From assembly GCA_050789255.1 (NCBI GenBank), contig JBOZRQ010000026.1:62001-126000 (forward strand): a stretch of DNA of 64,000 nucleotides, given 5' to 3'. The DNA is from JBOZRQ01 sp050789255. GTDB taxonomy: Bacteria; Bacillota; Sulfobacillia; Symbiobacteriales; Symbiobacteriaceae. Positions 9,251 to 16,947 of the stretch are shown one piece after another. The first letter of the stretch is position 1. Each line of letters starts with the position of its first letter. The notes beneath the pieces are model-generated. The model did not search any database. It was not told the DNA's origin and was given only the letters and a program-made list of their open reading frames with translations. The translations under genes and the position numbers were made by a program.

Positions 9251-9565
9251 TTACGGTGCCTGGTCGGGAGGACAGCAGCTTTCTACTGCATCGGCCATGG
9301 AGCGGAGGGCCGACGCAAGGTAGGTTCGGTCGACCCAGTAGAAGATCTCCTGCCCGAGCTTTTCGCTTTGCACCACTTCTGCTTCCTTCAGGACCTTCAG
9401 GTGGTGGGAAATGGCTGGCCGGCTTTGGCGAAACTGGCTGGCGATGTCCCCTACGTTCATGCGACCGCGGCGCCCGAGCAAGTAGATGATCTCCATACGG
9501 GCAGGATCAGAGATCGCGTGGAACATTCGCAGAAGCTGTGTGGTTGTGAAGCTCGGTTCCGACAA
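9251..9565 (-). CDS. Second ArsR-family repressor, with a C-terminal Cys pair
   Basis: This 104-residue winged-helix protein has an ArsR-type fold (SDPARMEIIYLLGRRGRMNVGDIASQFRQSRPAISHHLKVLKEAEVVQSEKLGQEIFYWV). It lacks cysteines in the helix that forms the classical arsenite site. Instead it ends ESCCPPDQAP, with Cys97-Cys98. C-terminal cysteine pairs serve as the As(III) site in some ArsR proteins such as that of Acidithiobacillus, so metalloid sensing is plausible. GGAAGGAG precedes the ATG. A small hairpin (GGCACCG/CGGTGCC, 9241-9260) overlaps its 3' end, between it and the methyltransferase gene. Confidence 0.87.
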   Translation of the reverse strand: MSEPSFTTTQLLRMFHAISDPARMEIIYLLGRRGRMNVGDIASQFRQSRPAISHHLKVLKEAEVVQSEKLGQEIFYWVDRTYLASALRSMADAVESCCPPDQAP

Positions 9566-9584
9566 TCCGTTTCTCCTTCCGATT

Positions 9585-9602
9585 GGTAAACAAGTTTAAA
9601 CC
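9585..9602 (-). promoter_or_regulatory. Candidate ArsR operator upstream of the second arsR
   Basis: The imperfect palindrome GGTAAACAAGTTTAAACC lies about 20 bases upstream of the arsR start codon, where an autoregulatory site is expected. A near-copy lies before the methyltransferase at 9207-9223. Confidence 0.5.
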
Positions 9603-9681
9603 GATCTACTCAAAGGATAGCACTGCCAGTGCGATCGGTCAAGCCGCCGGCTCCATCCTTCAAAAAAAGTTGATCCGTGTG

Positions 9682-9740
9682 TTGACACATCAAAAAAACT
9701 CGTTGTATGATGAAGTCAATCAAATCAACTTTCGTTGATT
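9682..9740 (+). promoter_or_regulatory. Promoter and ArsR-type operator of the peptidase/Cys-peptide operon
   Basis: TTGACA (9682-9687) and TATGAT (9706-9711) with an 18-base spacer form a strong promoter. Just downstream AATCAAC (9723-9729) and GTTGATT (9734-9740) form a palindrome that fits the ATCAA-N6-TTGAT operator form seen for many ArsR-family repressors. Its location over the transcribed start would allow repression. Confidence 0.65.
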
Positions 9741-9757
9741 AGGAGGCCTGGGCGAGC

Positions 9758-10969
9758 ATGGACCCAGTTGTACAGGACTTGATGTTCCTGACTGGCTCGG
9801 AGACATCCGGCCGCCTGTCCGGAACGGAAGGAGCACGACGGGCATCCGCCTATCTGGCGGGCGAACTGAAGTCGCTGGGGTTGATCCCGGTCGGTGACGA
9901 CGAGTTCTTTCAGTGGCTGGAGGTCCCCGCTGCCAGGTTGACGGGGCCTGTCCGACTCGCCGTCGGAGGCACCCACTACAGGCACCGGCACGACTTTGGC
10001 GAGATTGCCCACGTGTCGTCTGGTGGGGCGGTCCAGTCCAACATCGTGGTGATACGCGACGGAGACGAGGTCAGGCCGGAGGAGATCCAGGGCAAGGCCG
10101 TTCTCATTCCAAAGCGGCCCGACGGATTTGACTTGAACGCTACAGCGGCAGCCGCATTGGAAGTGGGCGCATCGGCGCTCCTTGTGGAGTGGGGCGAGCC
10201 CACATGGTTTCACAAGACCGTGTTCGGCTCGGCGGACAGTCGAATCCCCGTCATCCGAATCCGGGAGAGTTTGGCTGAACGGCTCGCCTCCGACCTGGGG
10301 GCGGCTGTCGAACTGGATCTTCCCTTAGAGGTACATACAGAGCCGTGTCGCAATGTCCTGGGCCTCCTGCCGGGCGCCGACCCGACACGAACGGTGGCCC
10401 TGACCGCCCATTACGACCACGTGGGCGATGACCCAGATGGGGAGCGGTTTCCGGGCGCGATTGACAACGCCTCCGGCGTGGTGGCCATGCTTGCAGTCAT
10501 CAGGAGGCTCGTGGAGCAGAGGGTTGCACTGCCCTTCAACATCCTGGTCGCCTTCCTCACAGGCGAAGAGTCCGGGCTTTGGGGAGCAAAACACCTGGCG
10601 AGGCGCTCGCCTGTGCCGCTGTCAGCCGTGATCAACCTCGATGGAATGGGGCTGGAACCGGCCTTGCGGGCGATTCGGCTCGGGTACTCGGCCCCTGGCA
10701 ACTGGCTGGCTAATGTTGCAGCGGAGCTTTACCAGGAGCACGGAATCGAGGTTCGATGGACGGTCGGCGGCGACGACTCCGTCGCTTTTCAGGCAGCAGG
10801 CCTCCCAGCCCTTGGACTCGGCCACATGTCCACGGAGCCGCTCCGGGTGAGGATTCACACGCCCGACGATACCAGCGCCGTCCTTCACGTGCCGGCCATT
10901 GAAGAGGGTGCCGAGACCATCGTTTCGCTGATCCGTCGCTTGGCGGTTCACCCCGCTCTGGCGCAATAG
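9758..10969 (+). CDS. M28-family zinc aminopeptidase
   Basis: The 403-residue protein is a di-zinc peptidase of the M28 family. The metal and catalytic residues are all present: His218 (AHYDHVG), Asp236 (GAIDNASG), Glu270-Glu271 (GEESGLWG), Asp295 (NLDGMG) and His367 (HTPDD). A PA-like insertion lies between the N-terminal region and the catalytic domain (about 100-190). No signal peptide is visible, so it should act in the cytoplasm. TAGGAGG precedes the ATG. It is transcribed from a promoter with an ArsR-type palindrome and is followed after 25 bases by a Cys-rich peptide gene. The natural substrate is unknown. Confidence 0.9.
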   Translation: MDPVVQDLMFLTGSETSGRLSGTEGARRASAYLAGELKSLGLIPVGDDEFFQWLEVPAARLTGPVRLAVGGTHYRHRHDFGEIAHVSSGGAVQSNIVVIRDGDEVRPEEIQGKAVLIPKRPDGFDLNATAAAALEVGASALLVEWGEPTWFHKTVFGSADSRIPVIRIRESLAERLASDLGAAVELDLPLEVHTEPCRNVLGLLPGADPTRTVALTAHYDHVGDDPDGERFPGAIDNASGVVAMLAVIRRLVEQRVALPFNILVAFLTGEESGLWGAKHLARRSPVPLSAVINLDGMGLEPALRAIRLGYSAPGNWLANVAAELYQEHGIEVRWTVGGDDSVAFQAAGLPALGLGHMSTEPLRVRIHTPDDTSAVLHVPAIEEGAETIVSLIRRLAVHPALAQ

Positions 10970-10994
10970 ATACACATTAAAGGAGGTCGCTATC

Positions 10995-11204
10995 ATGACG
11001 GAACGGAAGAACGGCGTGTTTGTGAACGTGGTGAAGAAGGCGGTAGGCCTGCCTACCGGCAACTCCTCCTGCTGCGGATCCACTTCTGCCTCCAGCGAGT
11101 CCTCTTGCTGCAGCGGTTCGGCTGCCGCTATCGAGTCCTCAAGTTCCTGCTGCGGTGCTCAGCAGTCTGGCGCCAAGACTTCCAGCGGAAGTTGTTGCGG
11201 CTAG
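10995..11204 (+). CDS. Small peptide with four Cys-Cys pairs
   Basis: The 69-residue product has a Lys-rich, hydrophobic N-terminal part (about 1-22), then a Ser/Gly/Ala-rich tail with four vicinal pairs, Cys26-27, 38-39, 52-53 and 67-68, in SCCG or SCCS contexts spaced 12-15 residues apart. The protein ends with SCCG. Vicinal cysteines bind As(III) in ArsD and similar proteins, so a metalloid sponge or chaperone is the simplest idea. A substrate of the preceding M28 peptidase, or a modified-peptide precursor, are alternatives. AAAGGAGG precedes the ATG, and a terminator follows. I do not recognise a named family. Confidence 0.85.
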   Translation: MTERKNGVFVNVVKKAVGLPTGNSSCCGSTSASSESSCCSGSAAAIESSSSCCGAQQSGAKTSSGSCCG

Positions 11205-11233
11205 GGCAGCGCTGTGCAGATGTTCCGCCAGAA

Positions 11234-11274
11234 GGCCCACCCTCGCAGCGCTGCGGGGTGGGCCGCCTGTTTTT
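11234..11274 (+). terminator. Intrinsic terminator after the Cys-pair peptide
   Basis: GGCCCACCC (11234-11242) pairs with GGGTGGGCC (11256-11264), with additional CGCAGCG pairing inside. GCCTGTTTTT follows. Confidence 0.85.
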
Positions 11275-11349
11275 CGCCGGTGTGGCAGGGTACTACCCTC
11301 AATATGGATAAGCAATAATGAACTTAGCTCGTGGTCGCGGAGGGACTTC

Positions 11350-14300
11350 ATGTACGCCTATCGTCTTGCCCTCCTGGGCCCTCCTGTTCTGGCGGGGCCG
11401 CAGGGCGACTTGGCCTGCTCATCGGGTGACCACTGGGGCTTGTTGTTCTACCTGGCTGCACAACCCGACCGGGTGTTTTCGCGTGCACACCTTGCCACCC
11501 TCTTCTGGCCTGACCGGACCGAGGAGGGGGCTCTCCGGAGCCTAGAACGGTGCCTTCGGCGCATGAAGAGCGAGCTGCCCGTGTGGCCGATCGTGAGCAC
11601 AGGTGACAGCCTGAGTTGGGACCGTGGGGGAGCGGTCTGGTGCGACACGGTCGCCTTCGAGGAGTTGGCCGCGCACGGTGGGGTGCACTCCTTGGACGGC
11701 GCCATTCAGTTGCGGGCCGGCCCCTTCCTGGAAGGGTTCACGCTCCCGCAGGCGCCCGGCTTTGCGGATTGGCTGCTTCGGGAGCGCAACCGGTGGGACC
11801 GGCGCTGCCTGGAGTTGCTCTCGGCCCTGGCCGTTGGGTGCGAGCGGGCCGGACAATGGAAGCAGTTGGTGGACAGAGCCCAGCAGGCGCTCATCATCGA
11901 CGCCCTGGATGAGCATTTTCATCGCCATTTGATGCTGGGCTGGGCCATGCAGGGAAAGCGCGACGCAGCCCTGGCGCGCTTTGAGGAGCTGCGGCTGCTC
12001 CTGCTGAAGCGACTGGGCCAGACGCCGGATCCCAGCACCGTCTCCCTCCGCAATGCCATCGCCGCGAACCGGTTGGCGGCCATGCCAACGGCGGCAAATA
12101 GGATCATGGCCGACCTCTCGACTGCGGGCGCCGGCACGGAGCCGTACGTCGGGCGGGAGCGGCCGTTGCGGCAGGGCCGGGAGTGGCTGCGGGGGAGCGC
12201 TTCCAGGAAGAATGTCCTGGTGGTTCAGGGGGAGGCAGGATCGGGCAAGAGCCGGTTCGTCGATGCGTTAGTCACACCACTGGAGCAAGGCGCTGAGCCC
12301 GACGGGTTCACCACCGTTCTCCGAGGCGCCTGCTGGCAGGCGCATGGCGGCAGCGTTCCCCTCGGGCCAGTGCTGCAGGCGCTGCGTCCCGTGTTGCGAG
12401 AGGTCGACATCACCCGGTTCCCGCTGCCCCAGCAGTGGATAGAGCAGATGCTCTGGGTGCTGTCCCCCGAGCCCACCCTGAAACGGCCATCGGAAGATGA
12501 GCAGGAGCTGGGCCAGCAGCGGGTGGCTGAGAGCATGGCAAGGCTGCTTGGCATGTTGCCAGGGCGTGTGCTGCTGGTTCTTGAAGACCTGCAATGGGCC
12601 GACCCGGAGACCGTTCACCTGGTGGGCCTGTTGGGCCACCGGCGGGGGGACGGCACCGTATCGGTCCTGACCACCATTCGGGCCGATGAAGTGACTGAGT
12701 CGACCGGAGAACTCCTCGCCGAACTGGAGAGCAAGGGCCGGCTCCAGCGGCTTGAGCTGGAACCGCTGGATCGGCCGTCGGTCGATGAGCTGGTGGAAGC
12801 GTTCACTGGCAAATGTCAGCCGACATTGGCGGAGGACCTGTGGCGCGAGACCCACGGACATCCCCAACTGGGCACCGAATGGCTCACGGCCTATGAGGAG
12901 ACCGGGGGCGGCGTGGATATCGGTGTGCCCCGACACCAGGCCACCGTTCTTCGCATCCAGGCGCTCATTCGCTCCCGGGTACAGCGGCTCGGGGCCGTCG
13001 CCCACAGGCTGCTGGCGGCGGCATCACTGTACCCGTTCGGGGCGCCGCCCTATGTGCTGCGCTATACGGCCGGCCTGCCGGAAGCTGAAGCGACAGGCGG
13101 GCTGTGCGAGTTAAAGGCGCGTCGCTTCCTGCGCGATACCGAAGACGGGTGGGTCCGTATCCGCTCAGAGCTTACGCGGCGGGTGGTCTACTACGACTTA
13201 CGGGTCAACGTGAAACGAGATCTCCACAAGCGTGCATTCGAATGCCTGTCCGACGAGGGGGCCCACGACACCGTGTCTGTTGCTCAGCAGGCAAGGCATG
13301 CGTTTGGCGCCGAACGCTGGGCCAAGGCGGCCGAGCTTTGGGAGCGTGCTGCCCTGCAGGCTGCAAACCTGTATGCGTTCCCTACTGCCAGCAGGTACCT
13401 CCATCTGGCAATTGGCAGCCTCGAACGCCTTCCGGAGTCGGATGGGCGCCAGAGTCACCGTGAGCGGCTCCAGCGGTACCTTGCCGAGATCGCCACAAGT
13501 GAGTCGGAAGCCGACTGGATCGGGCCCATCGTGCTGGAGACGGAGCGGGCGATTGGGAAGGATCATCCCCTCAAAGCCAGCGTGATGGAGATGGCCGTGG
13601 CGGCGTTGCGCGGGCAGGTGCGCCGCATGCTGGGGATCGTCGAATGGCTGATGCCGCTGATGCGGCTCACCGGGCGAAAAGAGATGGTGGCGAGCGGGCT
13701 TGCTATGAGCGCGTTCGCCCATCTGCTGCGGGGGCAACTGGAAGAGATGGCACGGGCGCTTACGGAGGCCCTGGAGCTCTTGGACAACGAGGTGACGCAT
13801 CAGACCGTGCTCCTGCTTCCCTCCCTGGTTGCCACCGAGGCCGCCCTGGGACGGTTTGGCCAGGCCGAGCAGCAGATTGCCGTGTTGGCCAAGTCAGCAC
13901 ACAGTGCTGTCCCTGAGACGCTGCGCCAGAGTACGTTTCTCGCAGTGCTGGCAGCGCTGGCCGCGGAGAGGGGGCAGCACCGGCGTGCACTCGACCTCGC
14001 CCGGGAGGCTGCGAGGCTCGCACGGCAGGGGGAGCACCGCTTCACCGAATACCTGGCCCAACTCAGCCTCGGTCCCGCCATCGCCAAACTTGGGGATGTC
14101 GAGGGGGGCCTGGAGGCGCAGCGCCAGGTGATCGCCATGGCCCAACGGATGGGGACGGAGTATGCACTGGATCTGGCGTACGTGTCGCTTAGCCAGATCT
14201 TCCTCGCCGGAGGGCAGGCGGTGCGCGCGGAAGAGGCCGCCCGCATCGCCCTGAAGCTCGCCCGGGAGACCGGGCATCGCTACGGGGAGGCGGCAGCCAT

Positions 14301-14541
14301 GCAGGCCCTGGGTCTGGCCTTAGCCAGGGCAGGTGATGTTGACTATGGCTGCGAGTACCTGAACCACGCACTGACGGAATTCACAGCCATGCGGGCCAGA
14401 CCGGCGATTGCCCGCTGTCACGCAGCCCTGGCACGGCTGGTTCGCTCGGAGGCGCTGCGCTGGCACCACGGCAGCCTGGCCGAGGCAGAGTTCCGGGTTC
14501 TCGGCATGGAGTGGGATCTCAGGGGCGGTGCAGATCCGTAA
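11350..14541 (+). CDS. SARP-type regulator with AAA ATPase and TPR domains
   Basis: The 1063-residue protein is built like the AfsR/GutR-type large regulators. It has an N-terminal winged helix with a bacterial transcriptional activation domain (about 1-240; ends TPDPSTVSLRNAIAANR). A STAND/AAA ATPase follows, with Walker A GEAGSGKS at residues 294-301 and Walker B RVLLVLEDLQWAD near 406. The C-terminal half is Ala/Leu/Glu-rich TPR repeats (about 690-1050). Such proteins activate nearby genes in response to an unknown ligand. The frame is open to 11155, but GGAGGG before the ATG at 11350 decides the start. Its 3' end overlaps the convergent lipoprotein gene by 23 bases. Confidence 0.88.
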   Translation: MYAYRLALLGPPVLAGPQGDLACSSGDHWGLLFYLAAQPDRVFSRAHLATLFWPDRTEEGALRSLERCLRRMKSELPVWPIVSTGDSLSWDRGGAVWCDTVAFEELAAHGGVHSLDGAIQLRAGPFLEGFTLPQAPGFADWLLRERNRWDRRCLELLSALAVGCERAGQWKQLVDRAQQALIIDALDEHFHRHLMLGWAMQGKRDAALARFEELRLLLLKRLGQTPDPSTVSLRNAIAANRLAAMPTAANRIMADLSTAGAGTEPYVGRERPLRQGREWLRGSASRKNVLVVQGEAGSGKSRFVDALVTPLEQGAEPDGFTTVLRGACWQAHGGSVPLGPVLQALRPVLREVDITRFPLPQQWIEQMLWVLSPEPTLKRPSEDEQELGQQRVAESMARLLGMLPGRVLLVLEDLQWADPETVHLVGLLGHRRGDGTVSVLTTIRADEVTESTGELLAELESKGRLQRLELEPLDRPSVDELVEAFTGKCQPTLAEDLWRETHGHPQLGTEWLTAYEETGGGVDIGVPRHQATVLRIQALIRSRVQRLGAVAHRLLAAASLYPFGAPPYVLRYTAGLPEAEATGGLCELKARRFLRDTEDGWVRIRSELTRRVVYYDLRVNVKRDLHKRAFECLSDEGAHDTVSVAQQARHAFGAERWAKAAELWERAALQAANLYAFPTASRYLHLAIGSLERLPESDGRQSHRERLQRYLAEIATSESEADWIGPIVLETERAIGKDHPLKASVMEMAVAALRGQVRRMLGIVEWLMPLMRLTGRKEMVASGLAMSAFAHLLRGQLEEMARALTEALELLDNEVTHQTVLLLPSLVATEAALGRFGQAEQQIAVLAKSAHSAVPETLRQSTFLAVLAALAAERGQHRRALDLAREAARLARQGEHRFTEYLAQLSLGPAIAKLGDVEGGLEAQRQVIAMAQRMGTEYALDLAYVSLSQIFLAGGQAVRAEEAARIALKLARETGHRYGEAAAMQALGLALARAGDVDYGCEYLNHALTEFTAMRARPAIARCHAALARLVRSEALRWHHGSLAEAEFRVLGMEWDLRGGADP

Positions 14542-15493
14542 CCAGCCAGCGCCGGTCCCGGTAGGTCATCTCCAGAAGCAGGGCGCCGCCGGCGCTCTCC
14601 AGGCGGAAGCTGTATGAGGCGGGAGCCGCTAGGGTCTGGCGGTACGGCTCGGGAAGGGCCTCCCAGTCAAGGCGCCCCACTTCGGGAACAGGCTGCTGGG
14701 CGCCGCCGCGCCATTCCGTGCGGCCAAGTTGGAGCAGGCTGACCAGGCGGTCCATCAAGCCCGGGCCGTCCAGGAAGGCCGCTGCGGTCGTGCGGTCGCC
14801 GGCCTTCAGCGCTGCGATCAGTTGTGTCGCCGTCGATTCGGGGGTGGAGCGGGTGCGTTCTGCCCGGTCGGCAAAGCGGGTGCCGTCCCACTCAATCAGC
14901 GCCTGGCCTCCGGCGGCATAGTCCACCAGCACCAGGGCGGGGGACAGGAAATCGAAGCGGGCGCCGGGGTAGCTCCTGGTGACCGCCTGGGTGATCAGTT
15001 CGCCCGTGCCCTCACGCCACGCCCGTACCAGGCTCATACCGCCCTCGCGGGTCTCACCCAGGATCAGCACATCGGGGGCGCCGGCTGCGGTGACCAAGAC
15101 GATGCGCACAAAGCGGTCAATGGGCGCCTCTCCAATGTGCAGCGCAGAGATGCGCCAGCCTGTCCGGACCTTCCAGGCCAGGTAGTAAGGGTGCTCGCCC
15201 TCCCGGCACCGGGTGGTGACCAGGAGCAACTCATCCCTGGGCGCCTGCGACAAGCGCACGCACCCGGGTGGAAAGACGGCGCCGGCATCCACAATGGCCT
15301 GTTGGGCGGTTCGGCCCTGCAGGAAGGTGAGCACATCGTCGGCCTCGGAGTGGCGGGTGGCGGTTGGCAGGGCGGGGGGCGGCTGCGGGGTCTCCTGCCG
15401 GGCTGGCGGGGGCGGGGCGGGGGCCGGTTCCCGAGGCGACGCGCAGGCGCTGCACAGGAGCAGCAGCAGGGCGGACGCTACCACTCGCTTCAT
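14519..15493 (-). CDS. Exported lipoprotein of unknown function
   Basis: The 324-residue product starts with a lipoprotein signal, MKRVVASALLLLLCSAC, with the lipid-modified cysteine at the LCSAC lipobox. A Pro-rich linker (about 20-45) leads to a C-terminal region of beta-rich, Trp- and Arg-containing segments with no motif I recognise. An in-frame ATG 21 bases upstream is less likely than the ATG at 15493, which is preceded by GGAAGGGG and directly starts the signal peptide. The protein would be anchored to the outer face of the membrane. Confidence 0.75.
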   Translation of the reverse strand: MKRVVASALLLLLCSACASPREPAPAPPPPARQETPQPPPALPTATRHSEADDVLTFLQGRTAQQAIVDAGAVFPPGCVRLSQAPRDELLLVTTRCREGEHPYYLAWKVRTGWRISALHIGEAPIDRFVRIVLVTAAGAPDVLILGETREGGMSLVRAWREGTGELITQAVTRSYPGARFDFLSPALVLVDYAAGGQALIEWDGTRFADRAERTRSTPESTATQLIAALKAGDRTTAAAFLDGPGLMDRLVSLLQLGRTEWRGGAQQPVPEVGRLDWEALPEPYRQTLAAPASYSFRLESAGGALLLEMTYRDRRWLVTDLHRP

Positions 15494-15558
15494 GGCCCAG
15501 CCCCTTCCGTTCACTCATCTTACGCGGTTGGACGTCGGCGGGCAGGGAGAAGATACCA

Positions 15559-15594
15559 GAGAAGCCCCGGAGCAAGGTCGCTCCGGGGCTTCTC
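15559..15594 (-). terminator. Intrinsic terminator of the multiheme operon
   Basis: A perfect 15-bp stem (GAGAAGCCCCGGAGC at 15559-15573 with its complement at 15580-15594) stands 17 bases beyond the cytochrome stop codon on the minus strand. There is no long T-run. Confidence 0.65.
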
Positions 15595-15610
15595 GTCGGC
15601 AAGGGAGGCT

Positions 15611-16945
15611 CTACGGATTCCTGTGGCACTGCGTGCACGCGGGTTGGACCTCGTTGTGGCACTTCATACAAGCGGCCTTTCCTTCCGTGTTGACCACCTT
15701 GCCGTGGGACACAAACCACATGGTGGGATGCCAGGAGCCTTCGCTGGTATGGCACGCCGAGCAGGCGTTGTGGCCGCCCTGCTTGCTGCCTGTACTGTGG
15801 CAGGCTGTGCAGCTGTTGTTGACCTTGGTGCCGTGGCTGGCGACCCAGCCAGCCGGGTGTTGGTAGGCGTCGTGGCAGGCGGCGCAGAAGGCGCCGGATG
15901 CGTGGGCGGCTGTGGGCCGGGCCGGATTTTCACCGGAGTGGCAGGCCTGGCAGGCGGCGGGGGACTTCAGGGCGTCGCCGCCATGGGCTGACAGGTAGGC
16001 ATCCGGGTGGGGCATCGGCTGCCCGGCGTGGCAGTCGGCGCAGAACTGGGCCGAGGCGTGCGGGGCGTCGGGGCGGGCGGGGTTACTGCTGGAGTGGCAG
16101 GCGGTACAGACCGCTGGCGATGCTACTGCCCGCTGGCCGTGATAGGCCAGGAAGCCCGCCGGGTGCGGCATGGGCTCGCCGGCGTGGCACTCGGTGCACG
16201 ACTTGTCCGAGGTATGGCACTGCGTGCAACTCTGGGTCACCGCGGCCTTGCCGTGATCCCGCTGCCATTGGGCCTTGGGCTGGTGGTCCGCCGGAACCAC
16301 GGCCGTCGCATCCAGGTGGCAGGCCGTGCAGCTGGTGTCGCCCGTGGGCTTCAATGTCACTTGCTGCTTGTCGTGGCATTCCTGACAGGTGCGATGGACC
16401 TGTTCTTGCCGAGCGGCCGTGCCGGGCGCCGCCCCGTGGACGTCATGGCAGTCGGTGCAGGCCAGGTCCGCCTTGCCGTTGAGGTGCAAGTCGTGAGCCG
16501 CCTTGACTCCCATGCTGCGCAGGGGGCCCGACTGGGCGCCGTTCAGGGGCGCAGGTTCGATGTCCTTCAGGATCTGCGTCATCTGCGGCTCATGGCACTG
16601 CTCACAGCGCTGGCCGTCGAGCTTCGGCTCGATGGTGTGCAGGGAGGTCGTGACGGGGTGGGAGGCCATGTCCGGGTTCTTGTCGGCAAACTCGTGCCGG
16701 ATCCACCCGGGGTCGCCTTCCACGTGGCACTGCAGGCAGGCAACGTCGGCGTGCGGGCCGGACTGCCAGGTCGTTACCTCCTCGGTCATGGCGTGGCACG
16801 TGCCGCACTGGAGGAGCGACTCCGAGACCCGTGCGGGCGCAGTCGCCGCCCCGGCCCCCGAGGACATGGCGGCGAAGAAGCCCAGGGCAGCAACTGCCGC
16901 CAGAAGGACAACGGAGCCAACCAGGAGGAGCTTTCTGCTTTTCAC
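15611..16945 (-). CDS. Membrane-anchored 16-heme cytochrome c
   Basis: The 444-residue protein has an N-terminal membrane segment or uncleaved signal (about 7-30) and sixteen CXXCH heme-binding motifs between about residues 46 and 440, from CGTCH to the final CTQCH. Extra histidines (for example AHDLH, DVHGAAP, YHGQ, SHGT) can serve as sixth ligands. It is expected to carry electrons on the outer face of the membrane. The motif count equals that of HmcA, the 16-heme cytochrome of the Desulfovibrio Hmc complex, and the two upstream genes match HmcB and HmcC types. The sequence is not obviously HmcA-like, and no catalytic reductase subunit is adjacent. Confidence 0.93.
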   Translation of the reverse strand: MKSRKLLLVGSVVLLAAVAALGFFAAMSSGAGAATAPARVSESLLQCGTCHAMTEEVTTWQSGPHADVACLQCHVEGDPGWIRHEFADKNPDMASHPVTTSLHTIEPKLDGQRCEQCHEPQMTQILKDIEPAPLNGAQSGPLRSMGVKAAHDLHLNGKADLACTDCHDVHGAAPGTAARQEQVHRTCQECHDKQQVTLKPTGDTSCTACHLDATAVVPADHQPKAQWQRDHGKAAVTQSCTQCHTSDKSCTECHAGEPMPHPAGFLAYHGQRAVASPAVCTACHSSSNPARPDAPHASAQFCADCHAGQPMPHPDAYLSAHGGDALKSPAACQACHSGENPARPTAAHASGAFCAACHDAYQHPAGWVASHGTKVNNSCTACHSTGSKQGGHNACSACHTSEGSWHPTMWFVSHGKVVNTEGKAACMKCHNEVQPACTQCHRNP

Positions 16946-16947
16946 AG

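Noticed and set aside
11155..11349. Extension of the SARP regulator upstream into the Cys-pair peptide gene
   Set aside because: It runs through a strong terminator and another gene; the ATG at 11350 with GGAGGG is preferred.
14729..15991. A 420-codon plus-strand frame opposite the lipoprotein and cytochrome genes
   Set aside because: It spans two good minus-strand genes and a terminator and has no motif.
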